NCBI GenBank assembly: GCA_963457665.1
Contig: OY735212.1
Location: 19,784,247 to 19,848,246 of the forward strand
Reading direction: 5' to 3'
DNA length: 64,000 bases
Source: Thysanoteuthis rhombus
Lineage: Eukaryota; Mollusca; Cephalopoda; Oegopsida; Thysanoteuthidae
The notes under the pieces are model-generated. The model had not been told where the DNA came from, did no database searches, and worked only from the letters and a program-made list of their open reading frames with translations. Below, one piece after another: positions 1 through 10,440 of the stretch. Numbering within the stretch: position 1 is the stretch's first letter; every line of letters starts with the position of its first letter. A program made the translations under genes and the position numbers.

Positions 1-113
1 ATGCGGATCCGCTACACAAACTAGCTCATGTTTCTGCCCTCTTCAGGCCTCATCAGGTGAATGAGACCCGGAGAGGGCAGAAACATGAGCTAGTTTGTGT
101 AGCGAATCTGCAT
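1..113. repeat. Foldback element, near-perfect palindrome (FB copy 1)
   Basis: Bases 1-42 and 72-113 are inverted copies matching at 40 of 42 positions. Pairing continues with a few mismatches to about base 53, leaving a loop of roughly 7 bases (about 54-60). Both arms contain CTACACAAACTAGCTCATG or its complement. A diverged relative with the same palindromic design lies at 33752-33869 and single-arm relatives at 30260-30385 and 33935-34052. The element abuts a long (TA)n tract, as the copy at 33752 does. It may extend left of the window. I infer a foldback or MITE-like element; no transposase is visible. Confidence 0.75.
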
Positions 114-124
114 TCTGCTATTTT

Positions 125-128
<4 letters not shown>

Positions 129-176
<48 letters not shown>
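129..176. repeat. (TA)n microsatellite
   Basis: Uninterrupted TA dinucleotides for about 48 bases next to foldback copy 1. Short tyrosine/isoleucine-rich ORFs on both strands here are products of the repeat. Confidence 0.95.
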
Positions 177-180
<4 letters not shown>

Positions 181-1043
181 CTTACATATATATATGCATA
201 TATGTATATGGTCAGTGTGTAGGAAGTCCTTAGATTTAGAGAGCAGTGAATGTGGGTCCCCTCCCATGTTCTTGAGTCTATAAGAAATGATAGTACATAC
301 ATACATCTGTCCATGCATATAAAGACACCCAGATATATACACACACACATATTGACTAATATACATGTGCACACATACACACACTAACATATATCATATA
401 CATGTATGCATGCACACATATACAAATACAAAATTTAAAATTCTAATTATGAAGTGGTGCAAGATTAGAGTAAACAAACATTTGAAATTATAATAGATTT
501 AACAGTTACGACAGAAGGGAAGACAAAAGCATGGAAGGAGCAGATACAGACACATAAACGCATGCACACATAAATATAGGCAAATACGTACACACACGTA
601 TCCATATATAAGCACATGCAAGTAGAAATCTGTTTGAGCCTCCTACGATGTCAGCATGTCAAACATACGTACCACTGCAAATATAAACAAGTCCATATAC
701 ACACACATACATATAGCCACACATGTATATGCAAATACACCTTCAGATTGCAGGTATATACATAGATAGAAGCATACACATCCATACATGCACACACGCA
801 CACACATATACATATATAAGAGAACAATGATAAGATATACAATAAATGTGGGTATATGAATAAATGTATCAAGCAGTTCTGAGTTCAAAAATGTGCTCAA
901 TACCATTAGTAGAGCAGTAATAAAATGAGAAATGATTTTTTTCCAATGACTCATTACAGAGTATACATTTTATTTCATTAAAAGAAGATTTTCTGAAAAA
1001 ACAGAAAATACAATCTGTAATGAGCCATTGAACAAAATCTTTC
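177..1043. other. Cryptically simple CA/TA-rich DNA, no gene
   Basis: Mixture of ACACAC, ACATAC, CATATA and ATGCATGC words without a fixed period. Small ORFs on the minus strand (for example 643-954) are cysteine/tyrosine-rich translations of this sequence and have no domain I recognise. Confidence 0.7.
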
Positions 1044-1057
1044 ATATATATATATAC

Positions 1058-1115
<58 letters not shown>
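1044..1115. repeat. (TA)n microsatellite
   Basis: About 70 bases of TA dinucleotides with one ACATATT interruption near 1057-1063. Confidence 0.95.
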
Positions 1116-1120
<5 letters not shown>

Positions 1121-1514
1121 TCTCAATAGGTAGAGGGAGTTATTTGTTTCTAATGAGATGTATTCTTTAACCACACCTGTATAAATCAACACAGGTTCAC
1201 ACATTTAGGCATATATACTAGTGCACAAGCGCACACATATGTATACATCTGTACACAAGGCACAGAAATACATGCACATTCAGTGCATACATATAAAATA
1301 ATGTTTGCAATGCATGCCCTCTTATAGGGTGGATACGCCTGTTCACACAAGTACAAAACATGACATATAGGCATAAACAATCAAAGACATACATAAGTGC
1401 AGAGGCAGGTACGAATAGAAGACATTCTTGCAAAAATAATGAGTAAAAAGAGACTTGTGCATATATATGCAGAATAACTGAAGACAGATAGTTAAACCAA
1501 AGAATATAAATACA

Positions 1515-1517
<3 letters not shown>
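1116..1517. other. CA/TA-rich DNA, no gene
   Basis: Continues the cryptically simple composition of 177-1043 (repeated ACACA and CATAT words). No element family from this window was matched here. Confidence 0.6.

Positions 1518-1560
<43 letters not shown>
1518..1560. repeat. (TA)n microsatellite
   Basis: About 43 bases of TA at one end of a SINE-G copy. Several G copies in the window touch a TA tract. Confidence 0.95.
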
Positions 1561-1565
<5 letters not shown>

Positions 1566-1765
1566 ATTAAAAAATGGATGTATATGCTCCGACAGGATTA
1601 TTATAAATTACATTATATCATATTGAAACTCTTTTTTGCAATGATCTCCCATCATTACATGATTGATATATCACTGCCTAGACAACGTAATTGAATTAAC
1701 AATTTAAAAAATGGGGCAGCAACAGGAATTGAAGGCATTTCTGACGACTGTTTAGTTCAGTGGTG
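1561..1765 (-). mobile_element. SINE-G fragment (tail and part of body)
   Basis: Shares the order of words seen at 28406-28885 and 30825-31135: ATTAAAAAATGGATG, then TGATCTCCCATCATTACA, then GACAACGTAA, then ATGGGGC. The tRNA-like part, which reads on the minus strand in the complete copy at 30825-31135, is cut off or too diverged after about 1765. Confidence 0.6.
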
Positions 1766-1981
1766 AAAGCAATGTTGTAATTCTTATTTTTATATAAAAA
1801 TAGCTCTATTTATGGTGTTGAATATTGAGCTTTGTGACTGAAAATCAACAAGGGATGAAATCTTTTTTTTGTTTCTCTCTTCTTGTATATATATATTAAA
1901 ATAGAGCGCCGATAGATATTTGCAATTTGTTCTTTCTACTTTTATTCTAACAAGTTAAAAAAACGTCATTAACCAAATACT

Positions 1982-1986
<5 letters not shown>

Positions 1987-2019
<33 letters not shown>
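1987..2019. repeat. (TA)n microsatellite
   Basis: About 33 bases of TA directly before a SINE-G copy. Confidence 0.95.
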
Positions 2020-2021
<2 letters not shown>

Positions 2022-2022
<1 letters not shown>

Positions 2023-2166
2023 TCAAATTTCATTATGTTATGTAGAAACTTATTTGAAATGATATCCTGTCATTACACAGTTAATATATCACTCACCCAA
2101 GACAATGTAGAATAAACAATTGAAGAAAATTGCGTTGCAGTAGAAATGGAACCTGCCACCACCAAT

Positions 2167-2170
<4 letters not shown>
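2022..2170 (-). mobile_element. SINE-G fragment
   Basis: Matches other G copies through ACTTATTTGAAATGAT, CATTACACAGTTAATATATC and AATAAACAATTGAAG. The end carrying the B box (GGAACCTGCC on the plus strand, degenerate) runs straight into a TA tract, which replaces the rest of the tRNA-like head. Confidence 0.6.

Positions 2171-2240
<70 letters not shown>
2171..2240. repeat. (TA)n microsatellite
   Basis: About 70 bases of TA with one ACATATA interruption. It begins where the SINE-G copy at 2022-2170 is truncated. Confidence 0.95.
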
Positions 2241-2241
<1 letters not shown>

Positions 2242-2695
2242 ATGAAATAATGCAATATATATGATGCATATATATAAGTGTGTATGCATGTGTGTTTTTA
2301 TGCAGCCTGTTTTGGATCAATAGTCTTTATCAGGTACATAAGTGTGGATGTATTTAGACTTTTCTATGTGTCAAGTCTGTTCAATATTTCATTTAATGAC
2401 ACTTTAATTTGAATTAGTGAGCAATAATGATTCAATAATTTTTCTGTTGCTTCATATCCAAATAAATCTAGTATTAATTATGATATCAGATAAAAAATCC
2501 TAAATTACAATTCATGGTTTTATATCTTTTATTTTAAACATTCAATAAGATTTTTGTATTTCCTAATTAAGACACATATTCCACTATAGCATGACACTAA
2601 CACTATTGATTCCATTTAATTTTGAAACCAACAGTCTGCAAAGAATTTATTAGATTGGATTTATTCTATTTTCATAGACAAAATTAAGAACAAAC
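2241..2695. other. AT-rich DNA, nothing recognised
   Basis: No ORF over 60 codons, no match to the families of this window and no clear internal repeat. Confidence 0.5.
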
Positions 2696-3230
2696 CTGAC
2701 TTCACTTCAACATCAAGTCTGACTGAAGATAATTACTGCAACTTTCGTATTGTATATATTATGATGATTCAAAAATTATAGAAATACATTCTTTTAGTAT
2801 AAACTTATTCATTATTAGAAAGAAATGAGACTTTGTATATCTGTGAGATAAATTTTGTTGATATGCAAAACTTGTCAATTTGGCTCAGTTGGTAAGAGTC
2901 CTAGCTATCAATCACTAGGTTGGGAAATGTTGATTTTATAGATGTGTTTATCTATAGAAATAGAATAAACCTTTGCGTATTTGTAACATGAATTTTCTTA
3001 GATATGAAAAACTCAATTTAACCCCATTCAACTCTGATGCTAAGAGACCCACTACCAGTCAGTTGGTCATGATTTACAATCACTGTAGAGAAACATCAGT
3101 TTTTCCTCCTCTAAATTTGATGAGGATTGTTTTTGTTGTTCTTGTTGCAGCAGAGAAACAAACTTAACTCCAGACTTGGACTGGAGATTGGCAACAATTT
3201 CTCAATAACTCTGTGGAGAGTAATAACTAA
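2696..3230 (+). mobile_element. SINE-H copy with A box (long form)
   Basis: The Pol III A-box consensus is matched by TGGCTCAGTTGG at 2881-2892, followed by GTAAGAGTCC as in a tRNA D-arm. The B box is deleted in this copy (compare 52340-52600). Downstream there is a T-rich stretch ending in CTTGTTGCAGCAGAGAAACA and AACTCCAGACTTGGACTGGA, which recurs at 3640-3720 and 18250-18330. Upstream, GATAATTACTGCAACTTT also recurs near 17690. I infer a tRNA-derived SINE; the short ORF at 2973-3167 is incidental. Confidence 0.6.
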
Positions 3231-3459
3231 AAGAACTGTGAGAAAATATTGCAAATCAAAAGAACTTCCAGATTAAAGAGCTACAACACTAGTTCAGGAA
3301 AAGTCTAAACTCTAGATGCAGTACGGGATTGAAACAACCTAGAAAAGGACATGGTCTCTCAAACTGCACGACAGGGAGAGAAAAGGATCTTGTAGAGATT
3401 ATTGGTCATTGCAGACATATCTGAAAATCTATTTTTAGAGAATGATTATGTTTTTTTCA

Positions 3460-3725
3460 GTATAAACGTACTTATTTATTTGAATGAAATTTGTCTCTGC
3501 GTCTTTATGAGATAAATTTCATAGATATCCAAGACTTGTCAGTTCAGCTCAGTCAGTAAGAGAGCCAGCTATCACTAATTCGGTTGTGATATCAAATCAC
3601 AATAGGGGAATACTGATATTTACACCCCACTTGGTGAAGATTGTTCTTGTTTTTTCTTGTACGGTAGAAAGAAAAAAGTCAACTCCAGGTTTGTGCTGGA
3701 TTTTGACAAAATTCTCAACCTTGAT
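3460..3725 (+). mobile_element. SINE-H copy with A and B boxes
   Basis: A box CAGCTCAGTCAG at 3545-3556 and a B-box-like TATCAAATC near 3589-3597 (one mismatch to GWTCRANNC) are spaced as in tRNA genes. The body after the boxes matches 2696-3230: GGTGAAGATTGTTCTTG, then AACTCCAGGTTTGTGCTGGA. The upstream shared words are AAATTTCATAGATAT and GACTTGTCAGTT. Confidence 0.65.
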
Positions 3726-4732
3726 TCCCATGTACTAACCATTAGACTATAAAATCTGATAATGACAGTATGTCTACACCTTGGCAATTCATTGATTATA
3801 GCCTCAGGTCGTGATATCTCAGTTGCAGCAGCAGGTCATCTCTTTGAATACCAAATTATTACTGGATTTTAAAAATTGATATTAAATCTTGCTTTGACCT
3901 CGGGTGTTTGTATTCTCTAGACATGCCTTTGGCTGCAACGATAACTTTTAGTGATAATGCTTCTACATGATTTATTTTGTTCAATTCACTTTCTGTCTCT
4001 TCTCAGTCTTTCTCTCAGCAATTACACACAGACTGACACACACAGTTACATGCATAGAAACAATATCTTCTCTTTTCATTCCCCAGACAAAAAAATAAAA
4101 AGCTTGGGACTATCATTCACAATATGTGTCTGTCATCCTTGTCGTTATCATCATTGTGTTTTTTTTCTCTTAATTGGATAACTTGGTTATTCCACAATAT
4201 ATTTCAATGAATTGTGGAGATATCCTTCCTGAAACTATATAATGTTTTTTTTCAAGAATTTTATGGTTTGAATTTTTTCTTTTAACTCAGATATCTTGGA
4301 GTTATTGGTCCTGATAAACAATTAATTGCTGTTCTCTCTCTCTATATTTCAGCCATTTTCTCCCAGGGAGCTTAATGTTTACAAGATTTTTTCTCTATCT
4401 TTTGGACAATACTTACACTCATTGGACCCCAAAATCCATTCACTGTTCACCAACAAGAAAGAGAAGATTAGGAAAAATTTTCCTTGTCTGTCGTTTATTA
4501 ACAAAACACAACACACATACTGCCGTGGAAAACTCTTCCAAAAAAATTTTTGTTCGCAAAGCCATATCATTATATTTATATATATTCATCAATTAAATAC
4601 ATAAATTTTGTCTATGACAATAGTGAACACTCTTCATTCAGCTAATCAGATAGACTGGGGGTAAATATATATATAGCAGACAATATTTATGTATTTATCA
4701 AGTACTGTTGGAATAAAGATTTTTTTGGATCA
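3726..4732. other. Unassigned AT-rich DNA
   Basis: Contains short ORFs at 3951-4181 and 4326-4604 (plus) and 4379-4570 (minus). Their products are low in complexity or frame-overlapping and carry no motif I know. No repeat family of the window matched. Confidence 0.5.
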
Positions 4733-4757
4733 ATATATATATATATATATATATATA
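4733..4757. repeat. (TA)n microsatellite
   Basis: About 25 bases of TA. Confidence 0.9.
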
Positions 4758-4922
4758 AAGACAAGAAATGTTTTCATTTTTAAATATATTTTCTTGTTGA
4801 CAGACAATCAAACATATATCAACGAAAGATTGCTACCTAAATACAGTGTTTCTTTGCGTGTGTATGTGTGTAACATGGTTTAGAATCAAGTTTCCAGTTC
4901 ATCTGAACAAAGTAAGGAAATT

Positions 4923-5125
4923 CATATAAAAAATTTATTTACTTAATCAGAAATATTCCACATAGGCAGCAAGTTATCAGTTTCTTTCTTAAAGAAATCT
5001 CAATGTAAAAAATTCACATGAAAAATGTATCTACTGATTTTAAATATTCTCCTTTGACCTCTGTTCATTTATTCCACATAGGCTGGAAGTTATCGGTTTT
5101 CTCCCAAAGAAATCTTCATGCAACT
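4923..5125. repeat. Two-unit tandem duplication, period about 117 bp
   Basis: ATTCCACATAGGC followed by AAGTTATC(A/G)GTTT and AAAGAAATCT is found at 4955-5000 and again at 5071-5117. The flanking words (AAAAA(T)TTAT, AAATATTC) also repeat, so the unit is about 117 bases, with perhaps 80% identity by eye. It does not belong to the other families here. Confidence 0.65.
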
Positions 5126-5340
5126 ATCTTTTCCCTTTTGATTTTGATTGGAAAAGTTCTTGCCTGTAACAGTTGAGATGCTTGGAAAAAAATGGCCATC
5201 TATTGGAAAGAAATTTATCTGAACGCATCATTTCAAACTGGTTTGCACTCATGGGGATTGAACTGACTATACTAGCAAGTGATCTGGTAAGACTAGATGA
5301 CTATCCATCTTTCCACGCCAGGTACTAATCAATCTGTCAT

Positions 5341-5735
5341 ATCAGAAACTGTGACTAAAACTGTCATCAGACCTGTCAACATAGGTTTCTTAAGTTTTTA
5401 AGCTTGTCTGGCTGGTTGGTTATGTAAGTATATATCATGCCTACAGGCCAAATCAAGGGAGCTAGGGGGCTGAAAATTTAAACATTTACTTCTCATTATA
5501 TCTAGAAAAAATTTTCCTGTTTTTTTTTCTACACCCTCCATAAGTTTTTAATGAGGGATTAAATTTGCTATGCAATTTTATGCTAAATTGGTCCCTTAGT
5601 TTGTGATCGGCAGCATTCATGCTGTTTTTTTTTTAATTGCAGACTTTCTTTGGTAATCACTGCCCAACAAACAGCGAGAGAAGTAAGATTCATTAATCAT
5701 CCGTTTTTTTCAATTATCCATCCTGTCATGACTTC
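5341..5735 (-). mobile_element. Family A copy (reverse orientation)
   Basis: Starts with TCAGAAACTGTGACTAAAACTGTC and runs through CAACATAGGTTTCTT, TGAAAATTTAAACATTTACT, TTTTTAATGAGGG, TGCTAAATTGGTCCCTTAG and CACTGCCCAACAAACAG. The terminal part (usually GAGTGACTAACCAGACCTG) is decayed after about 5735. For the family description see 14190-14612. Confidence 0.75.
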
Positions 5736-6863
5736 ATTGGCAGAGGTAACTCGTCTGAAAGTCAGACCATAGATGCACTAGTTCTTTCCTTGTGTGAAGA
5801 TCTAACGTGGACAGTGTTACCAACTTTATTTTCAAGTTTGTATCAATAAAAAATAACATCTTAAAACTCATAGAAACATCTAGCTTCTCCAGATGTATAT
5901 CTGAAATCTAAGAAATATATATTACCTATTATTAAATCAAATGTGACTTTCGTCTTCTATACTTATTCTATTGAAATATTCCTTAATCTATTAAAGATAT
6001 TATCTCATTTCTATAAATCAAATAAATATATTTCCTATCTTATTAGAATAATCTAAATAGCAATTTATGACACCTAAATGCAATGCAAACCATTTAGATT
6101 TAGATGAAAAACATCTAAATTGGCAAAACCAAACAAGGGACATAAATCAGCAACATCTAAATTGGCAACATTGACCAAGGGATGAAACTCACATTCCAGT
6201 ATGTCAGTCAGGGATTGGAAACAGTGCAAGCTCATCTAAAAAATATCAATGTTATTACTGGCAATAATTCAATAGAGTGGCAAATAAGAATGTGAAGACA
6301 ATGAACTGAGGCAAAGGAACACCTGGACTAGAAATATTAAACAATGGATACCCAAAAAAGAATTACTGCCAAAACAAATGTCTTTTCTGTCCAGTCTGGC
6401 AAATGTTACTTGCTCCAACAAGTTCCATAGAAGCATGACTATTTTATAAGACATAAATAGCGAAAATTATGAGGAGGACGTTGGCATGAATACATCCCTC
6501 TCCGTCTGTGTATACAAGCAAGCAACAAATAGTCAGTCTAGTTTGGTTATATTTGTCAATGCAGAGAAAACTTTGAACATACAAAAGGAAATTATTTTTG
6601 GCACTTTGTAATCCATGTTTGTGAAGACTGCCAGAAATTTCCCTCCATTTTGTTTCACTATTCTTTGTTACTTTCAGATTATTGTTGCTGTTATTGTTGG
6701 GTTTCTATCTCAAGATTACATTCTTTGTTCAAGAGGAGACACTCGTTTATTGGCACAAACTACCAACTAGAATCAAGCCAACATTTTCTTTCTTTAGCAC
6801 GGATGATATTCTTGAAGGTCATATTCAACTAATTTAATGCATATAGCTGCAAAATATTTTTTT
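5736..6863. other. AT-rich DNA with a small local duplication
   Basis: ACATCTAAATTGGCAA occurs at 6111-6126 and 6153-6168 with similar downstream bases (AACAAGGGAC against GACCAAGGGA), a two-unit repeat of about 42 bases. Otherwise nothing recognised. ORFs at 6269-6454 and 6650-6832 have no identifiable domain. Confidence 0.5.
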
Positions 6864-7180
6864 CAGAAACTCCCAACAAAAACAATCAAAAATTGTCAAC
6901 ATAGGTTTCTTCAGTTTTTGAATGGTTCTGGCTATTTAAGTTTTGCACCATGCATACAGTGATAGAGTTAGAGAGCACTCCTCATTATGTTTGGAAGAAC
7001 ATTTTTTTTTTAATAAATTTCCCCAAAACAGAATTTCAGTTGGGGGTTTCAATTTACATTGTAAGCTCATGCTGATTTGGTCCCTTACTTTGTGTCCGGA
7101 AGCATTCACTTTTTAATAATTGTTACCCAATGAAAGGCAAGAGAAGTAATTATTCATTGATCTATCGAATGTTAATCATG
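6864..7180 (-). mobile_element. Family A copy, truncated
   Basis: Degenerate start (CAGAAACTCCCAACAAAAAC), then ATTGTCAACATAGGTTTCTTCAG, TTAGTTTGTGTCCGG-like and GAGAAGTAATTATTCATTGATC. The end with GGTTTCTATTGAGTGACTAACC is missing. Confidence 0.7.
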
Positions 7181-7765
7181 GTCTGGAATTGAGATTTTTC
7201 ACTGGTATACCCTTGTGGGAAGACGGTCAAATTTTGTATTAAAACCAGACTATGAAAACAGTTCAGTTCCACATAGCCTGATTGTAAGGGACAAGAATAG
7301 TACGTCAATAAAAGATGGGAAATACAACCTTTGAAAATCAGATATTTATTCATTCTTCAGCAAACAAGGAAATGCATATTTTGTTGGACATGTTCATATG
7401 TAAGTCTTAGTAATATTTTGGTGTTGTTTCTGAATATAAAAGTGCATACAAGTTAATGAATAGTTTGTTTTTCTTTTCAAGTTCACATATACTTCGGTGG
7501 TAAAAGTTTAACAGTGTGCAAAGTGAAATCAAGTAGTACTTACAGGTTAGTACACAAAGGATCTGTGAGAAAATTGGGGTAGCTTCTGGCTAGCCGATCC
7601 CCCTACAAGCACGTCCAATGGCCAGCAAGGTCAGAAGCAGAAAGGGGGAAAGAGTGGGAGTGCATCTGAACATTTCATCTTATGGTGAAGGGACTACTTT
7701 CAGGGCACTCATGGAATAATGTCCTTTGGCCTAATCATAGGCTAAAATGCAGTAAAGATTTCAAT
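7181..7765. other. Nothing recognised
   Basis: Moderate GC patch at 7580-7680. ORFs at 7162-7353 and 7682-7867 are short; the second runs into the RTE copy and is not a gene of its own. Confidence 0.45.
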
Positions 7766-8470
7766 CCTGGTATCTTTGACCCCCACATGTTTGTTGTACA
7801 TGACATTTGTTTTGCTGAAGTTTATGTCAAGGCCAACTTTCTGGCTTGTTCGATTAAGTTTGTCTAATATTATTCAATATCGAAAATGCAGAGCAGGAGA
7901 AAGTAGACCACTACATCTACCTAGGACAGCAAGTCTCCATGAACTCATCAAGAGGAAAAGAAATAAAGCAAAGAATCACACTAAGTTGGCAAGTTTTTGG
8001 AAGAGAAAGCTTGACCTTCAAGAATAAGACAATTCTACTAGTCCCATGAAGAAGGGTATATAACCAACGTATCCTACGAATAGACATCTATGGAGTCGAA
8101 ACATCGGATCTAATTGAAAGATTGACCCTCAAACTGAGAACCATGCAATGTACACATGAGAGAATCATGCTCAACTTCACATGGAGAGATCATAAGACAG
8201 CACAGTATATTAGAGAAAAGGCAGGAATCAGAGATATCATAGATACTCTTAGGAAAACTCAAATCGCAATGGGTTGGACATGTTGCAAGAATGTCAGACA
8301 ATGGCTGGGCATCACAGTTTCTGGCCAACTGAAAATAAGATGGCTTGAGGAGCTAGATAAATTCAGAGAGTACAGGCTCTACAATGCCCATAGTAGAGAG
8401 GTCTGGCAGATCTTGGGGTCTATATCTAACGACTGATACTGAAAGACTGATGATAATGATGATGATGATG
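7766..8470 (+). mobile_element. RTE-1 LINE fragment with inverted 5' segment
   Basis: 7876-8470 is sense: frames include KVDHYIYLGQ-like peptide, LRTMQCTHERIMLNFTWRDH and KIRWLEELDKFREY, the region after the reverse transcriptase in RTE-clade LINEs (family pattern WAGHVARM..NRW...RWRDELDKF). The frame 8122-8436 is the longest open stretch (104 codons). 7766-7875 encodes on the opposite strand VGLDINFSKTNVMYNKHV, which in RTE-1 should lie immediately upstream in sense. So the 5' part is inverted in place, as in twin priming. Tail (TGATAATGATGATGATGATG) at about 8448-8470. Confidence 0.85.
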
Positions 8471-9138
8471 GACAATAAACATGTCAGAAACAAATGCACA
8501 ATGATCAAAATTGAAAAGGTACAGGTGGAAAAAGTAGACATCAACCTAAGACAATGAATCTCCATGAAATCCCCTAAAGAAGGAGAAATCAAGCAAAGAA
8601 TCACTCAAGGATGGCAAGCTTTCAGTAGTACAAGTTCATCCTTCAAGAACAAGAAAATCCTATTTGTTCTAAAAAGTGGGATATACAATCAATGAATCCT
8701 CCCGATAGTCACCAATAGAGCAGAAACATGGAACTCAAGGAAGAGATTGACCCTTAAACTGAGAAACATGCAATATGCACAAGACACTATCATGCTCAAC
8801 ATCATATGGAGAGACTACAAGACAACCCAGTATATTAGAGAAAAAACAGAAGTGCGAGACATCATAGAATCCGTTAGGAAACTCAAATGACAATAGCCTA
8901 GTCATGTTGGAAAAATGTCAGACAACCTATTGATGTATCAACTCACAACATGGATCCCAAAGATCAAATGCTAAACTGGGGCCAGCAAAATATGAGATGG
9001 TAAGATAAACTTGACAGTTTCAGAAAATATTGGCTCAATGACAACCTCAATAGAGAGGTGTGACGAACCCTTGGGAAGGTCGACATCCAACTACGGGTGA
9101 TAAAAGACTGATGATAGTGATGATGATGGTCCTTTGAA
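8471..9138 (+). mobile_element. RTE-1 LINE fragment, head-to-tail with the previous copy
   Basis: Begins in the (TGA)n tail of the copy at 7766-8470 with ACAATAAACATGTC (peptide NKHV) and continues through IKIEK, VDINLR-, AFSS and TYGAETWN-like decayed codons to KD followed by TGA TGA. Many stops and small indels. Same orientation and same end point as the copy before it. Tail GATGATAGTGATGATGATGG. Confidence 0.82.
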
Positions 9139-9157
9139 TAATATGAATTCACTACAT

Positions 9158-9255
9158 ATCAACCCTTTTCCCAATTTTTTCAATTGATCACTCCACACAG
9201 TACATTGCTAGAAGTAATGTCACATCAGTGTTTCTATTAAGCGATTAACTGGATC
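9158..9255 (-). mobile_element. Family A terminal fragment
   Basis: CCCAATTTTTTCAATTGATCACTCC, then GTTTCTATTAAGCGATTAACTGGA corresponds to the last ~95 bases of reverse-orientation family A copies. It sits directly after the RTE-1 tail at 9138. Confidence 0.65.
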
Positions 9256-10244
9256 TCATTTTTTCTGCATCTGAGTTGCATTTTCATCTTTCTTAGACTA
9301 AAAAATGCCGGAAACAATGCTAATTGTCTCTCATCCTCCGTTTTGGAATCAATAAACAAAAATAAGCCAATTTCAACAATTTTCTTGAAACAAAAGCCCA
9401 CCTGATATGACAGGTATGACAAATCAGTCAAAAGCAATATTTTTAATGAAGTCAGTGAAAACCATATGCTTCTGGTGCTATCCAGTACAAGATTAGAACA
9501 AACTTTTGGAGTCACCCAATACATTAGAATTCTTTGAATCCTTCTTTTGAAATTTCTGCTTTTCTTATCGAAATACGCTGATTTTACCTCTTCTCCACGA
9601 TTCCCCTGCTTAGCTTCAGTCAAGCTAAATATTTTTGTTGTACAAAAAGCAAATCAGATGATTAAGCACTGAATTTTGTAATAATCCTCACAACGTCCCC
9701 GCAATGCTGCAGACGTTTCTTCAAAATTTCATGCAGATATTTGAAGAACATGCATTATCTAGATTAATGTTTCTCAATTGAAAAAATATTCAAAGAAATT
9801 TTATACTCTCTATATATTTAGTTAAATGAAAAAAAGCATTTTGATGTTTTCTCCTGAATGAGAAAAGAGATTTCCAGCTACAGCACTTAGCAAAGTTACC
9901 TCAATGTTATCATAAAGTCTCGGATGTGCAGCCAGTTTGAGTTTAGAAAAATACTCAAATGCAATGTTATAATAACTTATTCACAATGTCTTACATCTCC
10001 TAATCAAAATGCAAAATGTCTGTAACTTTGCAAAAACGTTCCATGTTGGCTGCAAAAGGGATTGTTGATGGTTAAGAGCCAAGGCAAGCACTGCTGGTTA
10101 ATTCAAATTATTAAATAGATATTATAAGATTTAATCAATGTAGAGCTTACTTTTGGAGTTAAACTTATTGTTCTTGGTCAACTTCTTGCAATTTCTTTCT
10201 TCAAACACTCCTTCTACAACCATGAGTTACTTTGGTCTTTAATG
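9256..10244. other. No family recognised; one 128-codon ORF
   Basis: A minus-strand ORF spans 9237-9623. Its product is basic at the start and hydrophobic in the middle, shows no motif I recognise, and its last codons overlap family A sequence. Nothing suggests exons (no consistent splice-framed conservation can be judged from one sequence). The rest is AT-rich and unassigned. Confidence 0.4.
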
Positions 10245-10440
10245 CTCCTATATATCTGAAGTTAATGATAAATTGCATTATTGAAGCGGCTATCCTATCG
10301 ATCGCAGGTTAAATTCTTGCCACAGCCCCATTTTCTTCCATTGTTTATTCTATTTATGTTGTCTAGGCCAAGTGATACATTAACTGTATAACACCGGGAG
10401 ATCATTTGAAATAGCAGTTCCTATATAATATAATGCAATT
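10245..10440 (+). mobile_element. SINE-G copy, tRNA-like end on plus strand
   Basis: GAAGCGGCTATCCTATCGATCGCAGG is followed by a degenerate B box (GGTTAAATTCT), GCCACAGCCCCATTTTCTTCC, TTTATTCTATTTATGTTGTCTAGG, ACAGTTA-type words and GAGATCATTTGAAAT, then ATAATGCAATTT. This is the reverse complement of the word order at 30825-31135. Confidence 0.6.

Noticed and set aside
5341-5735. Family A as a classical TIR transposon
   Set aside because: The AGAAACTGTCA motif is inverted at the two ends but is about 20 bases inside one end, and the extreme ends do not match; no consistent target-site duplication was seen.
8122-8436. 104-codon ORF as a host gene
   Set aside because: It is the C-terminal frame of an RTE-1 LINE copy; matching peptide blocks occur in a dozen other places.
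9237-9623. 128-codon minus-strand ORF as a possible gene
   Set aside because: No recognised domain, no neighbouring exon-like sequence, and one end overlaps a family A fragment. Kept only as an unassigned ORF.
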